The notes: generated by a model from the letters alone, not told the origin. Positions 51,140 through 60,512 are shown, counted from the stretch's first letter. The stretch is DNA of 64,000 nt from Cytobacillus kochii (GCF_020171845.1 NZ_JAIVAM010000007.1:248001-312000), one strand, 5' to 3'. Numbers and translations are program-made.

Positions 51140-51679
51140 ATGGCCGAAATGGATGATACAAAGGAACGCCTCTTACTGGAGAGTGAACAACATTTCCACT
51201 CATTAATGAAACTAATTGAATCTGTTCCTGTAAGAAAAAGAAGCCTTTCCATCGAGACAGCTGACCGGGATAAAAATTTCCGCGATATTCTTATGCACCT
51301 ATATGAATGGCATGCGATGTTGGAACGCTGGTATAGAGAAGGCATGGCCGGAGATACACCATCCATGCCGGCACCCGGGTATAAGTGGCGAGAGATTCAA
51401 CAGCTTAATCAACAAATTTGGGAAAACTACCAAGATATGAAACTCAACCAAGCAATCAAGAAATGTAAATTAAGCCATGAGCGAATCATGAACATTATCA
51501 AGTCCCATACCACTGAAGAAATCATCACCAAAAAGCATTACAAATGGACAAAAACAAGCAATCTATATAGCTATTTTGCTGCGAATACATCCAAGCACTA
51601 CTTGTGGGCAATGGGGAAATGCGAAAAGATTATTGTTGAAATCAATTCAATGAATATGGTTAGTGATAGGAACAAATAG
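51140..51679 (+). CDS. ClbS/DfsB family four-helix-bundle protein
   Basis: 179 residues, start ATG 51140 or 51149 (GGAGGG upstream). DTKERLLLESEQHFHSLMKL, DRDKNFRDILMHLYEWHAML, APGYKWREIQQLNQQIWENY and KWTKTSNLYSYFAANTSKHY match the ClbS/DfsB (DUF1706) family. ClbS itself opens the colibactin cyclopropane; most relatives in Firmicutes are of unknown role. A decayed second copy of the C-terminal part lies 600 bp downstream. Confidence 0.85.
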   Translation: MAEMDDTKERLLLESEQHFHSLMKLIESVPVRKRSLSIETADRDKNFRDILMHLYEWHAMLERWYREGMAGDTPSMPAPGYKWREIQQLNQQIWENYQDMKLNQAIKKCKLSHERIMNIIKSHTTEEIITKKHYKWTKTSNLYSYFAANTSKHYLWAMGKCEKIIVEINSMNMVSDRNK

Positions 51680-51845
51680 TTTTGGATGTGGATTACTCTC
51701 AGTATCCCGCTTGCGGTTCTTGTTTCTTTCTCGGATTCGGGGATTACTTTTGAATTGCTCTCATCTCCACTTTTTGATAGACAATGTTGGTTTCCTAAGT
51801 TAGAAGTACTGTTCTTCTTCTCCAACGACGAGACCATAACTTCAC

Positions 51846-51884
51846 AAAAAGTACCCTATAGGTAGACTTTTACCTATAGGGTAC
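51846..51884 (-). terminator. Strong hairpin terminator
   Basis: GTACCCTATAGGTA-GACTTT-TACCTATAGGGTAC, perfect 14-bp arms; leftward reading ends in TTTTTG. It fits as the terminator of the broken ABC-2 permease gene at 52025-52213. The remainder of 51680-52024 shows no gene. Confidence 0.8.
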
Positions 51885-52024
51885 ATTCTTAGCCGTAAAC
51901 CATTTTTATTTAATTAGCTATTGTTTCTATTATGACCCACTATTACTGTTGAATAAGGTCCTCTAAGGATGTGAAATAATATTATTTTATACAATTAGTT
52001 GATTTCAAAACGAAATTTTTTTCT

Positions 52025-52213
52025 TTAGAGCCACCTAAATGTTTTAATTGTCATTAAATAAAAAACAATACTTAAGCCAAGTATAATCGATATATCCCCT
52101 ACTATTGGCAACTTTCCATCGAAATCAAACAATGCCTGATGGTAAATATCAGTAAGGTATGTAAACGGAATAAAATAAGAAATCGTTTCAAATATATCAG
52201 GTAATATATACAA
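52025..52213 (-). pseudogene. ABC-2 type permease C-terminal remnant
   Basis: ILPDIFETISYFIPFTYLTD and IYHQALFDFDGKLPIVGDIS, then a last helix GLSIVFYLMTIKTFRWL, as in the C-terminal end of drug/antibiotic ABC-2 permeases (P-I-P-F-x-Y-x-x-D region). Everything upstream of this is missing; the adjoining sequence is not permease. The ATPase partner is absent too. Confidence 0.65.
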
Positions 52214-52284
52214 ATGAAATCATTTATCTGGGAAATGCTTTGTTGATGATTATTAGTGATTATTAACAGAAGATACACTTTCAT

Positions 52285-52400
52285 CTGTTCTGAATCATAT
52301 CACTCATTTATAACCAATAGCATTACAAATGGCAAAGACCAGCAGTCTATCTAGTATTTTTCTACGAATACCTTTAAACCTAACTTTGTGGGCATGAAAT
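52285..52400 (+). pseudogene. Decayed copy of ClbS/DfsB C-terminus
   Basis: AGCATTACAAATGG followed by AAGACCAGCAGTCTATCTAG, TTTTTCTACGAATAC and CTTTGTGGGCATGAAAT align base for base with the end of the gene at 51140-51679 (codons for KHYKWTKTSNLYSYF...LWAMGK) with scattered substitutions and indels. No intact frame remains. Duplication then decay is the simplest reading. Confidence 0.6.
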
Positions 52401-52918
52401 ATAAACAGTTCATAAGTTTAGGGTTTCCTCGTTGTTGGAGATTTCTTCTGGATATGTTTCCTCCTCTTTAACCAGCTTTGGATACTGCTTTTAAATTATC
52501 ACTTTCCTCTTCAAACGACTTACATTAGTCATTGGCCTGTCTTTTTAAAAGGTCGGAAATTCCTTTACACTCATAAAAGGGACGCCTTCTCAATGTCAGG
52601 GGATTGAAATGATGAGTATGGCGGCAAACTAAATAAAAGTGAGTTTACTTAATAAATTATTTTGTGAATAGATGTTCTTAAACAAACGAGGCATTTCTTT
52701 AAAAAGAGATGCTCTTTTCGTAGCCAATTAAAAGGAATTGAATGTTTGTATTATATTAGAGATGGTTTTTCTTCTATTATATGTAGAGAAAGCTTTAATT
52801 CGATATATGCTACACTATAAATACGAGGAACTTTGGAGGCACACCACCACGGATTAAAATTATATAGACCATCACGGACATATTGTGAAACAGTGCTTTT
52901 AAAAAGGAGTTGGATAAA
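52401..52918. other. Long spacer upstream of AlkD-like gene
   Basis: No intact frame. Contains a terminator-like hairpin GAGGCATTTCTTT/AAAGAGATGCTC followed by TTTT (52688-52719), and the promoter region of the next gene (TACACTATAAATAC near 52808, then a GTGGTGTGCC-type inverted segment GGAGGCACACCACCAC). Confidence 0.4.
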
Positions 52919-53587
52919 ATGGATAAAAACAAAGATACAGAAATAAAGCGATCTTCAAAAGCAGAACACATTCTACTTCAGATCAATAGTAAAACGAAGC
53001 TAGGCGACTTACGAAAAATCGCGAAGGATATTAAAAAAGATCACGAACTAGCTATGGAACTTTGGTCAACTGAAGAGTTTTTGCCTAGACTATTAGCAAT
53101 CTTAATTATGGACAAAAAACTTCTTTCTCAAGATGTGCTAAATAAGCTTGATAAGGATATGCAGACTCACACTCTTGATGAGCGAAATAACTTAATGGAT
53201 TGGTTAATGGCTAATCAACTCACCAAAGACAAGAAGAAAATTGCATTGATGGAGTCATGGGAAAATAGTCCTTCTGCTCTTCAAAGGCGAGCTTTCTGGT
53301 ATTATCAAGGGCGATTGAGATGGACTGGACAAACACCGCCTGATAACACCGCAGACTTGCTATCTAGATTAGAAGCTAATATTATGCAGGAGGAACCGGA
53401 AGTTCAATGGGCTATGAATTTCACCGCAGGCTGGATAGGCGTTTATGATGAAAAGAATCGTACACGTTGTATGAATCTTGGTGAGAAAACGGGTCTTTAC
53501 AAAGATGAAAAAGTAGCAAAAGGTTGTACTCCCAGCTATTTGCCAGAGTTCATTGCGATTGAAGTGGACAAACGGCAAAATAACTAG
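52919..53587 (+). CDS. DNA alkylation repair protein-like (AlkD family)
   Basis: 222 residues from ATG 52919 (AAAAGGAG upstream); a TTG 9 bp earlier abuts the site. HEAT-like helical repeats: KLGDLRKIAKDIKKDHELAM, ELWSTEEFLPRLLAILIMDK and LMESWENSPSALQRRAFWYY. These fit AlkD/AlkC-type glycosylase folds. The Asp/Trp catalytic pair of AlkD was not located with certainty, so a repair role is provisional; several Firmicute homologues are annotated only from the fold. Confidence 0.75.
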   Translation: MDKNKDTEIKRSSKAEHILLQINSKTKLGDLRKIAKDIKKDHELAMELWSTEEFLPRLLAILIMDKKLLSQDVLNKLDKDMQTHTLDERNNLMDWLMANQLTKDKKKIALMESWENSPSALQRRAFWYYQGRLRWTGQTPPDNTADLLSRLEANIMQEEPEVQWAMNFTAGWIGVYDEKNRTRCMNLGEKTGLYKDEKVAKGCTPSYLPEFIAIEVDKRQNN

Positions 53588-53781
53588 TTACCTCAGGGGT
53601 TACTGTATTTGTGCACGGTGTAATACAAATTTGTTGCTTCAATATTAAATCACTTATCACGTAACCAATCAGCATTTTATATCGAAAGCAATGATGACTC
53701 TTGCTAGTGCGAAATGCCACACTGAAAATTGTTCTCCTCCTTTTACTGACCCCATCACTCAACTAGAACGATAGCTCCATA

Positions 53782-53812
53782 CAAAAACCCCCCACAAATT
53801 CCTGTGAGGGGT
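53782..53812 (-). terminator. Terminator of peptide ABC operon
   Basis: Leftward: ACCCCTCACA-GGAATT-TGTGGGGGGT followed by TTTTTG, about 19 bp after the binding-protein stop. Confidence 0.85.
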
Positions 53813-53830
53813 ATCTTTCATTTCTATCCT

Positions 53831-55630
53831 TTATTCAGCTTGATACTTACCTAAGAATTCCTTCACTTTATCAGCATCGGCTTTTAGTTCATTGCCAGTA
53901 TCTACTAGTGGACTTACTGTAGATGAGGCTTTGATTTTATTACCTTGGTAGTAGTCGATGATTTCCTCTTGGTTGATAGAGTAAAGTACGGCTCTTCTTA
54001 GATCGGCACTTTCAGAAACGGCACGACCTTCTGTATTAAATAGAAGGTATGATACAGCATTACTTGGAATGCTTTGTAATTGTAGTTTGCTATCGCCTTC
54101 TACCGTCTCATATTTATTTTCTGGTACGCTGTATTGAATATGTGTTTCTCCGTTACGTAAGGCAGAAAGTGAGCTATCAATATCGGCAATGAAACGAACA
54201 TTTACTTGATTAATATTTGGTTCATTTTCAGTATCCGTCATATAACCTGGGTTTTTGTAGAATACAGCTTCATAATCATTTTTATGAGATAAGATGTATG
54301 GGCCACTAGCATATAACGTATTGTCATAGCTATCGCCTTCAGTTACTGTGTTTTGGTCACCATAAGCGATGTCCTTGTTTACATCAAAGTCTTCCACTTT
54401 ATACGTGTTGATTGATTCGACTTGTTCTTTTGATACAATACCTGCAGATTGGTGCGCAAGGTAGTTTAATACTTGTGGGAATGGTTCTGTAGTTGTTACT
54501 TTCACCACTTGGTATTTACCTGCTGCGTTATCTGCTGCATCATCTTCAGCAACTAACTCGGCAATCTCTGTATCTAATCCTTCTTCAAGTGCTGCTTTAA
54601 CCGTACCCTCGCCACCTGAAGTTTGTACTTTCTCTAATTCTGAAACATCTGTCACAACTTCAGCTGTCTCAATATGCTCATGTAAGCTATATGTGCGGTG
54701 ATCTGGTACAGAATTTTTATCCTTCGCACGTTCTAGTGAGAAGACAACATCCTCTGCACCAACAAGGTCATCTGTTTCTTCTGCTTTTTTATCAGTAACT
54801 TTGGCAAAATTAACGTCATCTCTTAATAAGAAATAATACTCAGAATTGCCATCTGCAATACTAAAATTACGAGATAGGGAACCATCAGCCGTCACAACAT
54901 CATCATCTGTTAAGTTTACAAGGCGAATATACATATTCGAATTCAACATATTAATAGAACCATCGTTCCCTTTAATTGGGTCAAGGGAAGTCAGTGTTGA
55001 AAGTGTTTGCGATAATACGAGTGGATCTGATTCTCTCTTCGCTTCATCTTGGAAATCAATCGTTTCCCATGCTAAAGAGCGCGATTTAGAAAGGCGAACA
55101 GAATCTGGTACTAACACATCTTTATTCAATGCTTGTGTTTTGTAAGAGCTATATAATGGTGCAATATAAGCTTTATCAAATACAAGTTTTTCCTCGAATT
55201 CCTTATATGTTTTTGCGTATTCTTCTGGTGTTTCAGTACTTGCTTTATCTATCAACTCATCAATCTCTTTATCAGCCATAATGCTGTAATCTCCACCGCT
55301 AATAAACAATGAACGCACAGCGTAATCTGGATTTCCTGTTACAGTCGTCCAACTTGATAAAGCAACATCATAGTTTCCTGCATCTTGTTGTGCTTTAAAG
55401 CTACCATAGTCAGGTTGGATGTTTAATTTTACATCAAAACCATTCTTCGTTAATTGGTCACGAACAATGTTCATGTCCTCTTCACTACTGCTCATGCCAA
55501 GAATCTCTATTGATGGCTTAGAGCCATCACCACTACCTGAACCTTCATTCTCAACATCAGATTTTGTATTCACACATCCTGTTAGAATCAATGTAAATAT
55601 TAACAAGAATGATAGTACCGCCTTTTTCAT
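53831..55630 (-). CDS. Family-5 (peptide-type) substrate-binding lipoprotein, apparently circularly permuted
   Basis: 599 residues. Lipobox LILTGC (Cys19), Gly/Ser/Asp linker to ~38. Residues ~40-190 read like the end of SBP_bac_5 proteins: EEDMNIVRDQLTKNGFDVKL, GNYDVALSSWTTVTGNPDYA, EFEEKLVFDKAYIAPLYSSY. Residues ~200-330 then read like the usual beginning: LVLSQTLSTLTSLDPIKGND, YYFLLRDDVNF, GAEDVVFSLERAKD. The C-terminus is the usual middle: SYLLFNTEGRAVSESADLRR, AVLYSINQEEIIDYYQGNK, ending KVKEFLGKYQAE where normal proteins continue into the segment found here at the N-terminus. Gene order: last of leftward operon after two permeases. Peptide or nickel ligand unknown. Confidence 0.9.
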   Translation of the reverse strand: MKKAVLSFLLIFTLILTGCVNTKSDVENEGSGSGDGSKPSIEILGMSSSEEDMNIVRDQLTKNGFDVKLNIQPDYGSFKAQQDAGNYDVALSSWTTVTGNPDYAVRSLFISGGDYSIMADKEIDELIDKASTETPEEYAKTYKEFEEKLVFDKAYIAPLYSSYKTQALNKDVLVPDSVRLSKSRSLAWETIDFQDEAKRESDPLVLSQTLSTLTSLDPIKGNDGSINMLNSNMYIRLVNLTDDDVVTADGSLSRNFSIADGNSEYYFLLRDDVNFAKVTDKKAEETDDLVGAEDVVFSLERAKDKNSVPDHRTYSLHEHIETAEVVTDVSELEKVQTSGGEGTVKAALEEGLDTEIAELVAEDDAADNAAGKYQVVKVTTTEPFPQVLNYLAHQSAGIVSKEQVESINTYKVEDFDVNKDIAYGDQNTVTEGDSYDNTLYASGPYILSHKNDYEAVFYKNPGYMTDTENEPNINQVNVRFIADIDSSLSALRNGETHIQYSVPENKYETVEGDSKLQLQSIPSNAVSYLLFNTEGRAVSESADLRRAVLYSINQEEIIDYYQGNKIKASSTVSPLVDTGNELKADADKVKEFLGKYQAE

Positions 55631-55660
55631 CTGCTTTCCCCCCTGAAAGTCTTTTATTTA

Positions 55661-57160
55661 TTAATCAAGCTTAGGGTCAAGTGCATCACGCAACCCGTCC
55701 CCAAGAAAGTTAAACGATAAAACAAGTGCAATAATAGCAATACCAGGATAAATAGCTAAGTAGGAATGTGATTCTAGATAAGCACTACCTACTTTTAAGA
55801 TATTACCCCATTCCGGTATATGCGGCTCAATTCCTAATCCTAAATAACTTAAACTACTTGTGGCAATTACTGCTCCTCCGATTGTTAACGTAGCCTTTAC
55901 AATCATTGGCGCCATACTATTTGGGACAATTTGTTTAAAAATAATCGATAGATTACTTGCTCCGAGCGCACGAGCCGACATAACATATTCCATATTGGAA
56001 ATCATCAGCACATTTGCTCGCATCGTTCTTGCATACGTTGGAATTGAACCAACACTTAAGGCAATCACTAGTGTCGTTGTGCTTGCCCCGAAAGCTGCGA
56101 TGATGACGATCGCAAGTAAAATACCTGGAATAGCATATAATACATCTAATAATCGCATTAAAATATTATCCGTGCGTTTCCCATAATAACCAGAAATAGC
56201 ACCTAGAATCCCACCAACCACAAACGGAATGAAGGTCGATAAAACCCCTACAATCAGAGAGATCCTGGCCCCAAAGACAATGCGCGAGAACACATCGCGA
56301 CCAAAATTATCTGTACCTAAAGGATAGGCAAGACTTGGCATTTGTAATGTAGCACCATAATTATTATCAACCGCCATACCATAATCGAAGGTCCAATAAC
56401 TGCAAATCGATAAAGAGAAAATAAACAGAATGAAAAATAATCCTAGCATCGCTGTCATATTACTCGCAATTTTCTCCCACATCGCATACCATTTAGCAAC
56501 AGTAGATGGCGTTTTGCTGAACACTTCTAATAGCATAAATAAACCTAAGGCAAGGGCAAATAAATTACCGGTTAAAGAAGTAAGTATTAATAGGATTCCT
56601 ACAGACAACTTCCATTTCGATAATTGTCCGTTATCTTTTATTACTAAAAGGAGTACAACCAACTGAAAAACGAAAATGGCCAGTAACAAAAACATACCCA
56701 TGAGGAATGTATTCGCTACGTAAGGTTTAAACAAGTTTAATGAAGATACCGCAATCACGTAGAATTGCGTCATCAACATAAACATAGTAAATAAGTATTG
56801 TGGGCTTTTTTTCTTTTTAATAAGACCAAATGCAAAAGCGGTTGTGAAAATATTACCCACCAATACACTTAATAGTTGGAAATAACCCCACATTCTTGTC
56901 GACGAGCGTATAACGCCATCTCTTTTCAAATCCCGCTTCACTTGATAAGCAATAAAAGATTGAATGATAGAGAAAACGGCATAAGCAATAAATAATGAAA
57001 AGAAAACTGGCTTGATTGCCCCTGTTGAAAAATCAATACCTGCAAGCAAAAAGATCAGCGTTAAGGCAATAGAGACAACAAGGGCAAAGTTGGCCTGCGC
57101 ATATTCAGATGTCGCCTTTAAGGCGAATTTTTTTAACAAGCTATCTTTATGAGTAGACAT
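55661..57160 (-). CDS. DppC-type permease with six-helix N-terminal extension
   Basis: 499 residues, against about 300 for DppC/OppC. Residues ~1-220 are an extra block of about six helices (FALVVSIALTLIFLLAGIDF, AIKPVFFSLFIAYAVFSIIQ, WGYFQLLSVLVGNIFTTAFA, YLFTMFMLMTQFYVIAVSSL and two more). The standard domain begins near WEKIASNMTAMLGLFFILFI and has PLGTDNFGRDVFSRIVFGAR, YAIPGILLAIVIIAAFG and the EAA loop ARALGASNLSIIFKQIVPN. Start ATG 57160; 30 bp upstream of the binding protein gene. Confidence 0.9.
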   Translation of the reverse strand: MSTHKDSLLKKFALKATSEYAQANFALVVSIALTLIFLLAGIDFSTGAIKPVFFSLFIAYAVFSIIQSFIAYQVKRDLKRDGVIRSSTRMWGYFQLLSVLVGNIFTTAFAFGLIKKKKSPQYLFTMFMLMTQFYVIAVSSLNLFKPYVANTFLMGMFLLLAIFVFQLVVLLLVIKDNGQLSKWKLSVGILLILTSLTGNLFALALGLFMLLEVFSKTPSTVAKWYAMWEKIASNMTAMLGLFFILFIFSLSICSYWTFDYGMAVDNNYGATLQMPSLAYPLGTDNFGRDVFSRIVFGARISLIVGVLSTFIPFVVGGILGAISGYYGKRTDNILMRLLDVLYAIPGILLAIVIIAAFGASTTTLVIALSVGSIPTYARTMRANVLMISNMEYVMSARALGASNLSIIFKQIVPNSMAPMIVKATLTIGGAVIATSSLSYLGLGIEPHIPEWGNILKVGSAYLESHSYLAIYPGIAIIALVLSFNFLGDGLRDALDPKLD

Positions 57161-57173
57161 GCTGCACCTACTT

Positions 57174-58634
57174 TTAATATTGTTTCATTTTTGAACGAAT
57201 TCTTGGATCGATAAATGCATATAAAATATCAATCAATAAGTTCACTAATGAGATTGTAATGGCAATATATACAACACCGCCCATAATAGCGGGAATATCA
57301 GGGATAAATTGTTTATCAACAATATAACTTCCAATTCCACTAATATTAAAAACTTTTTCTGTAACAGCAGCTCCACCGAGCATACCGCCAAACATTAAAC
57401 CAATGACAGTAATAATTGGTATCAAAGCATTTCCAAAAGCATGGCGCCAAAGTATGCGGCGTTCATTAAGACCTTTTGCTCTTGCAGTAATAATATAATC
57501 TTCATGGATGACTTCTAGCGTAGATGAGCGAGTCATCCGAGCAATGGAAGCCATTAAACCGGTTCCCAGGACAACCGCTGGCATGATAATCGAAAGCAAA
57601 TTACCTGGTGTAAAAGTAGCCGGCAGCCACTGTAACTCAATCGAAAATGTTAAAATAAAGATTAAACCTTGCCAAAAATTCGGAATCGATAACCCAATTA
57701 AAGCTACGAACATAAGGGTATAATCTAAAAAGGTATTAGACCTTGTAGCAGAAATGATTCCAATAGGAATGGCAATAACAATCGCTAAAATTAAGGCAAT
57801 AAACGTTAGTAATAGTGTGATTGGAATTTTTCTAGCGATGGCATCCACAACATTTTCATTTCCGGCAAAAGAAGCACCTAAATCAAATGTGAAAATACCT
57901 TGAATTGCTTGCCATAATTGAACCCAATACGGTTGATCTAACCCATAAATTTGGTTAAATGTCGCGATCTGTTCCTTAGTAGCCGTTACTCCTAAAATAT
58001 TGGCAGCTGGATCAAACGGTGAAATATACAAAATCGTAAACACAAAAAAAGCGACCCCAACAATAACAAATAGGGTGGAAACAAGCCTTTCAAAAATATA
58101 CTTTATATACGGATTCATATACAAGAAAAGGAGGGTATAGAACAATAATCCAGGTATGAACGTTAGAACAACAAATACTGGATGTTCTAATAATGATCGC
58201 ATGATACTTGCAAAAGTTAATTGATCTTCTCCTCGCTGTGCTAATTCCTCCTGAACTTTATCCTCTACTACCTGAAGAAACTCATCCTCTGCTCTCTTTT
58301 CAGCCACTTGTTTCATTTTCAACTCATCTATCTTTTGCTGAAAGAACGTTTGCTTTCGCCTTTGCTGTTCTATATGTTTCGTAATTAATTTTTCCTTTAA
58401 ACCGGCTTCTGTGCATGCTTGATGGAGCTCACGCCATAACCGCTGATAAGCGTCATCTTTTCTCTTTATGAGGTAAATAATGAAGCTAATCACATAAACT
58501 GGTAAACCTATAATCAACATCGCCCATTTTAAAAATGGGTATTGGTTCATTTTCCCAAAGGTTTGACTGAGTGTCGAAAGCACATTAGGAACGCTAGATG
58601 AATGTATCTGTGGCGCATTATTGACTGTATTCAT
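57174..58634 (-). CDS. DppB-type permease with coiled-coil N-terminal extension
   Basis: 486 residues, against about 310 for DppB/OppB. Residues ~1-180 are extra: a helix (PFLKWAMLIIGLPVYVISFI), a long charged helix rich in Lys/Glu/Gln (TKHIEQQRRKQTFFQQKIDE, LKMKQVAEKRAEDEFLQVVE) predicted as a coiled coil in the cytoplasm, and a second helix (VFVVLTFIPGLLFYTLLFLY). The normal domain starts at IKYIFERLVSTLFVIVGVAF and contains IYGLDQPYWVQLWQAIQGIF, and the EAA-like ARAKGLNERRILWRHAFGNA. First gene of the leftward operon; 13 bp to the second permease. Confidence 0.9.
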   Translation of the reverse strand: MNTVNNAPQIHSSSVPNVLSTLSQTFGKMNQYPFLKWAMLIIGLPVYVISFIIYLIKRKDDAYQRLWRELHQACTEAGLKEKLITKHIEQQRRKQTFFQQKIDELKMKQVAEKRAEDEFLQVVEDKVQEELAQRGEDQLTFASIMRSLLEHPVFVVLTFIPGLLFYTLLFLYMNPYIKYIFERLVSTLFVIVGVAFFVFTILYISPFDPAANILGVTATKEQIATFNQIYGLDQPYWVQLWQAIQGIFTFDLGASFAGNENVVDAIARKIPITLLLTFIALILAIVIAIPIGIISATRSNTFLDYTLMFVALIGLSIPNFWQGLIFILTFSIELQWLPATFTPGNLLSIIMPAVVLGTGLMASIARMTRSSTLEVIHEDYIITARAKGLNERRILWRHAFGNALIPIITVIGLMFGGMLGGAAVTEKVFNISGIGSYIVDKQFIPDIPAIMGGVVYIAITISLVNLLIDILYAFIDPRIRSKMKQY

Positions 58635-58671
58635 TCATCCGTTCACCCCCTTTAGTCCCGATAATTCCTAG

Positions 58672-58713
58672 TTGTATACTATATTTTAATTCTAGTATAA
58701 TATGACTGTCAAT
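58672..58713. promoter_or_regulatory. Divergent promoter region of the peptide ABC genes
   Basis: Rightward: TTGTAT (58672-58677), 18 bp, TATAAT (58696-58701) for the ATPase. Leftward: TTGACA (58713-58708) with a weaker -10 near 58685-58690 (ATTAAA) for the permease operon. The two promoters overlap. Confidence 0.5.
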
Positions 58714-58754
58714 ATTGTTCGAGAGTAAACATCAAAGTTTGGTAGGTGGAGAAT

Positions 58755-60512
58755 GTGGAACCGTTATTAAAAATAGAAAATTTACAAGTATCCTTTATGT
58801 CTCGAGAGAAGGAATTTGAAGCTGTCAAAGGTGTCAGCTTTACTGTCAATAAAGGAGAAACATTAGGCATTGTCGGTGAATCAGGCAGTGGCAAGAGTGT
58901 CACTGCCCGCTCGATTATGAGACTGCTCCCGTCTCCTCCTTCCCTTTTAAAAGACGGCGAGATTATGTTTCTCGGTAAAGATCTGGTCAATGCAAGTGAT
59001 CAAGAATTGGAAGCGATCAGAGGGAAAGATATGAGCATGATCTTCCAAGATCCAATGACCTCGTTGAATCCAACGATGCGTATTGGTCAACAATTAACTG
59101 AAACAATGCTAAAACATACAAAAGGATTAGGTAAAACTCAAGCAAAGGCTGAAGCCATTGAGCTTTTAAGATTAGTAGGGATTCCAAAGCCAGAAGTTCG
59201 TTTTGCCCAATACCCACATGAGTTTTCTGGCGGGATGCGGCAACGGGCAATGATTGCTATCGCTCTTGCTTGTCGTCCTAAGCTACTCATCGCTGACGAA
59301 CCAACAACAGCACTTGATGTAACCATACAAGCGCAAATACTGAACCTAATGAAGCATATGCAGGAAAAATTCGGTACTGCGATCATTTTAATCACCCATG
59401 ACCTTGGCGTTGTTGCTGGCATGTGTGACCGTGTTGTCGTAATGAAGGACGGGGAAATCGTTGAAAAAGGCACAACCGAAGAAATCTTTGAGCATGCCAC
59501 TCACCCTTATACATTACGATTACTCAACGCTTTACCAAAGCTTCATGAAAAAAAGAAAGCAAAACCAGCACCGCGTATTAGTGAAGATATCAATGCAAAA
59601 GAACCCCTTCTCGAAGTAAAAGCATTGAAACAACACTTCGATTTAGGCAAAGGCCAAGTGTTGAAGGCTGTTGATGATATTAGCTTCTTTATTAAACCTG
59701 GTGAAACACTTGGTCTTGTCGGGGAGTCTGGTTCAGGAAAGTCCACCACCGGGCGTGCGATTTTAAGATTAAATGAACCAACTGCTGGTGAAGTGTTGTA
59801 CCAGGGTATTCCTGTGAATCAACTAACAGCAAAGGAAATGAAGATGATGCGCAGACATATGCAAATGATTTTTCAAGATCCTTATGCTTCATTAAACCCG
59901 CGCTTTAAAGTAATTGATATTATCGGTCAAGCACTAGATATTCATAAGCTCGTAAAAAATAAGCAAGAACGCCGGAAACGCGTAGAAGAATTACTAGAAA
60001 TGGTGGGTTTGGAGAAGGAACATGCAATGCGTTATCCCCATGAATTTTCTGGGGGACAAAGACAGCGAATTGGGATTGCCCGCGCACTTGCCGTCGAACC
60101 AAAATTCATCGTCTGTGATGAGCCACTCTCTGCACTAGACGTATCCATCCAAGCGCAAATCGTTAAATTACTTGAAGACTTACAGCAAAAGCTTGGATTG
60201 ACCTACCTATTTATTGCCCACGACCTCTCCATGGTTAAACATATTAGTGACCGTGTAGCCGTTATGTTCGGGGGAAAAATCGTCGAACTCGCAGAAAGTG
60301 AAGAACTCTATGCTAACCCGCAGCACCCATATACAAAATCACTACTCGCTGCCATCCCAATCCCTGACCCAGCGATTGAACGGCAGAAAAAACGCGAAAC
60401 TTTGTCCGCACAAGAAGAGCGACGTGAGGAATATCAACTCGATAATGCTGAACTTGTGGAAGTAACGCCTGGGCATTGGGTTGCTCAGCCGAAGGTAACA
60501 GTGGAAATATAA
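58755..60512 (+). CDS. Fused double ABC ATPase for peptide-type importer
   Basis: About 585 residues, GTG start at 58755 (or GTG 58746, which lies in the AGGTGGAG site). Two full DppD/DppF-like ATPases in one chain. First: Walker A GESGSGKSVT, signature FSGGMRQRAMIAIAL, Walker B LLIADEPTTALD, switch THDLGVVAGM. Second: GESGSGKSTTG, FSGGQRQRIGIARAL, FIVCDEPLSALD, AHDLSMVKHI. Each half has the Opp-type C-terminal extension (HPYTLRLLNALP; HPYTKSLLAAIP). It is transcribed away from the two permeases and is the obvious energy source for them. Confidence 0.95.
   Translation: MEPLLKIENLQVSFMSREKEFEAVKGVSFTVNKGETLGIVGESGSGKSVTARSIMRLLPSPPSLLKDGEIMFLGKDLVNASDQELEAIRGKDMSMIFQDPMTSLNPTMRIGQQLTETMLKHTKGLGKTQAKAEAIELLRLVGIPKPEVRFAQYPHEFSGGMRQRAMIAIALACRPKLLIADEPTTALDVTIQAQILNLMKHMQEKFGTAIILITHDLGVVAGMCDRVVVMKDGEIVEKGTTEEIFEHATHPYTLRLLNALPKLHEKKKAKPAPRISEDINAKEPLLEVKALKQHFDLGKGQVLKAVDDISFFIKPGETLGLVGESGSGKSTTGRAILRLNEPTAGEVLYQGIPVNQLTAKEMKMMRRHMQMIFQDPYASLNPRFKVIDIIGQALDIHKLVKNKQERRKRVEELLEMVGLEKEHAMRYPHEFSGGQRQRIGIARALAVEPKFIVCDEPLSALDVSIQAQIVKLLEDLQQKLGLTYLFIAHDLSMVKHISDRVAVMFGGKIVELAESEELYANPQHPYTKSLLAAIPIPDPAIERQKKRETLSAQEERREEYQLDNAELVEVTPGHWVAQPKVTVEI

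Noticed and set aside
51598-51837. Leftward 79-codon frame beyond the ClbS-like gene
   Set aside because: Overlaps the ClbS-like coding end; no start site or family resemblance.
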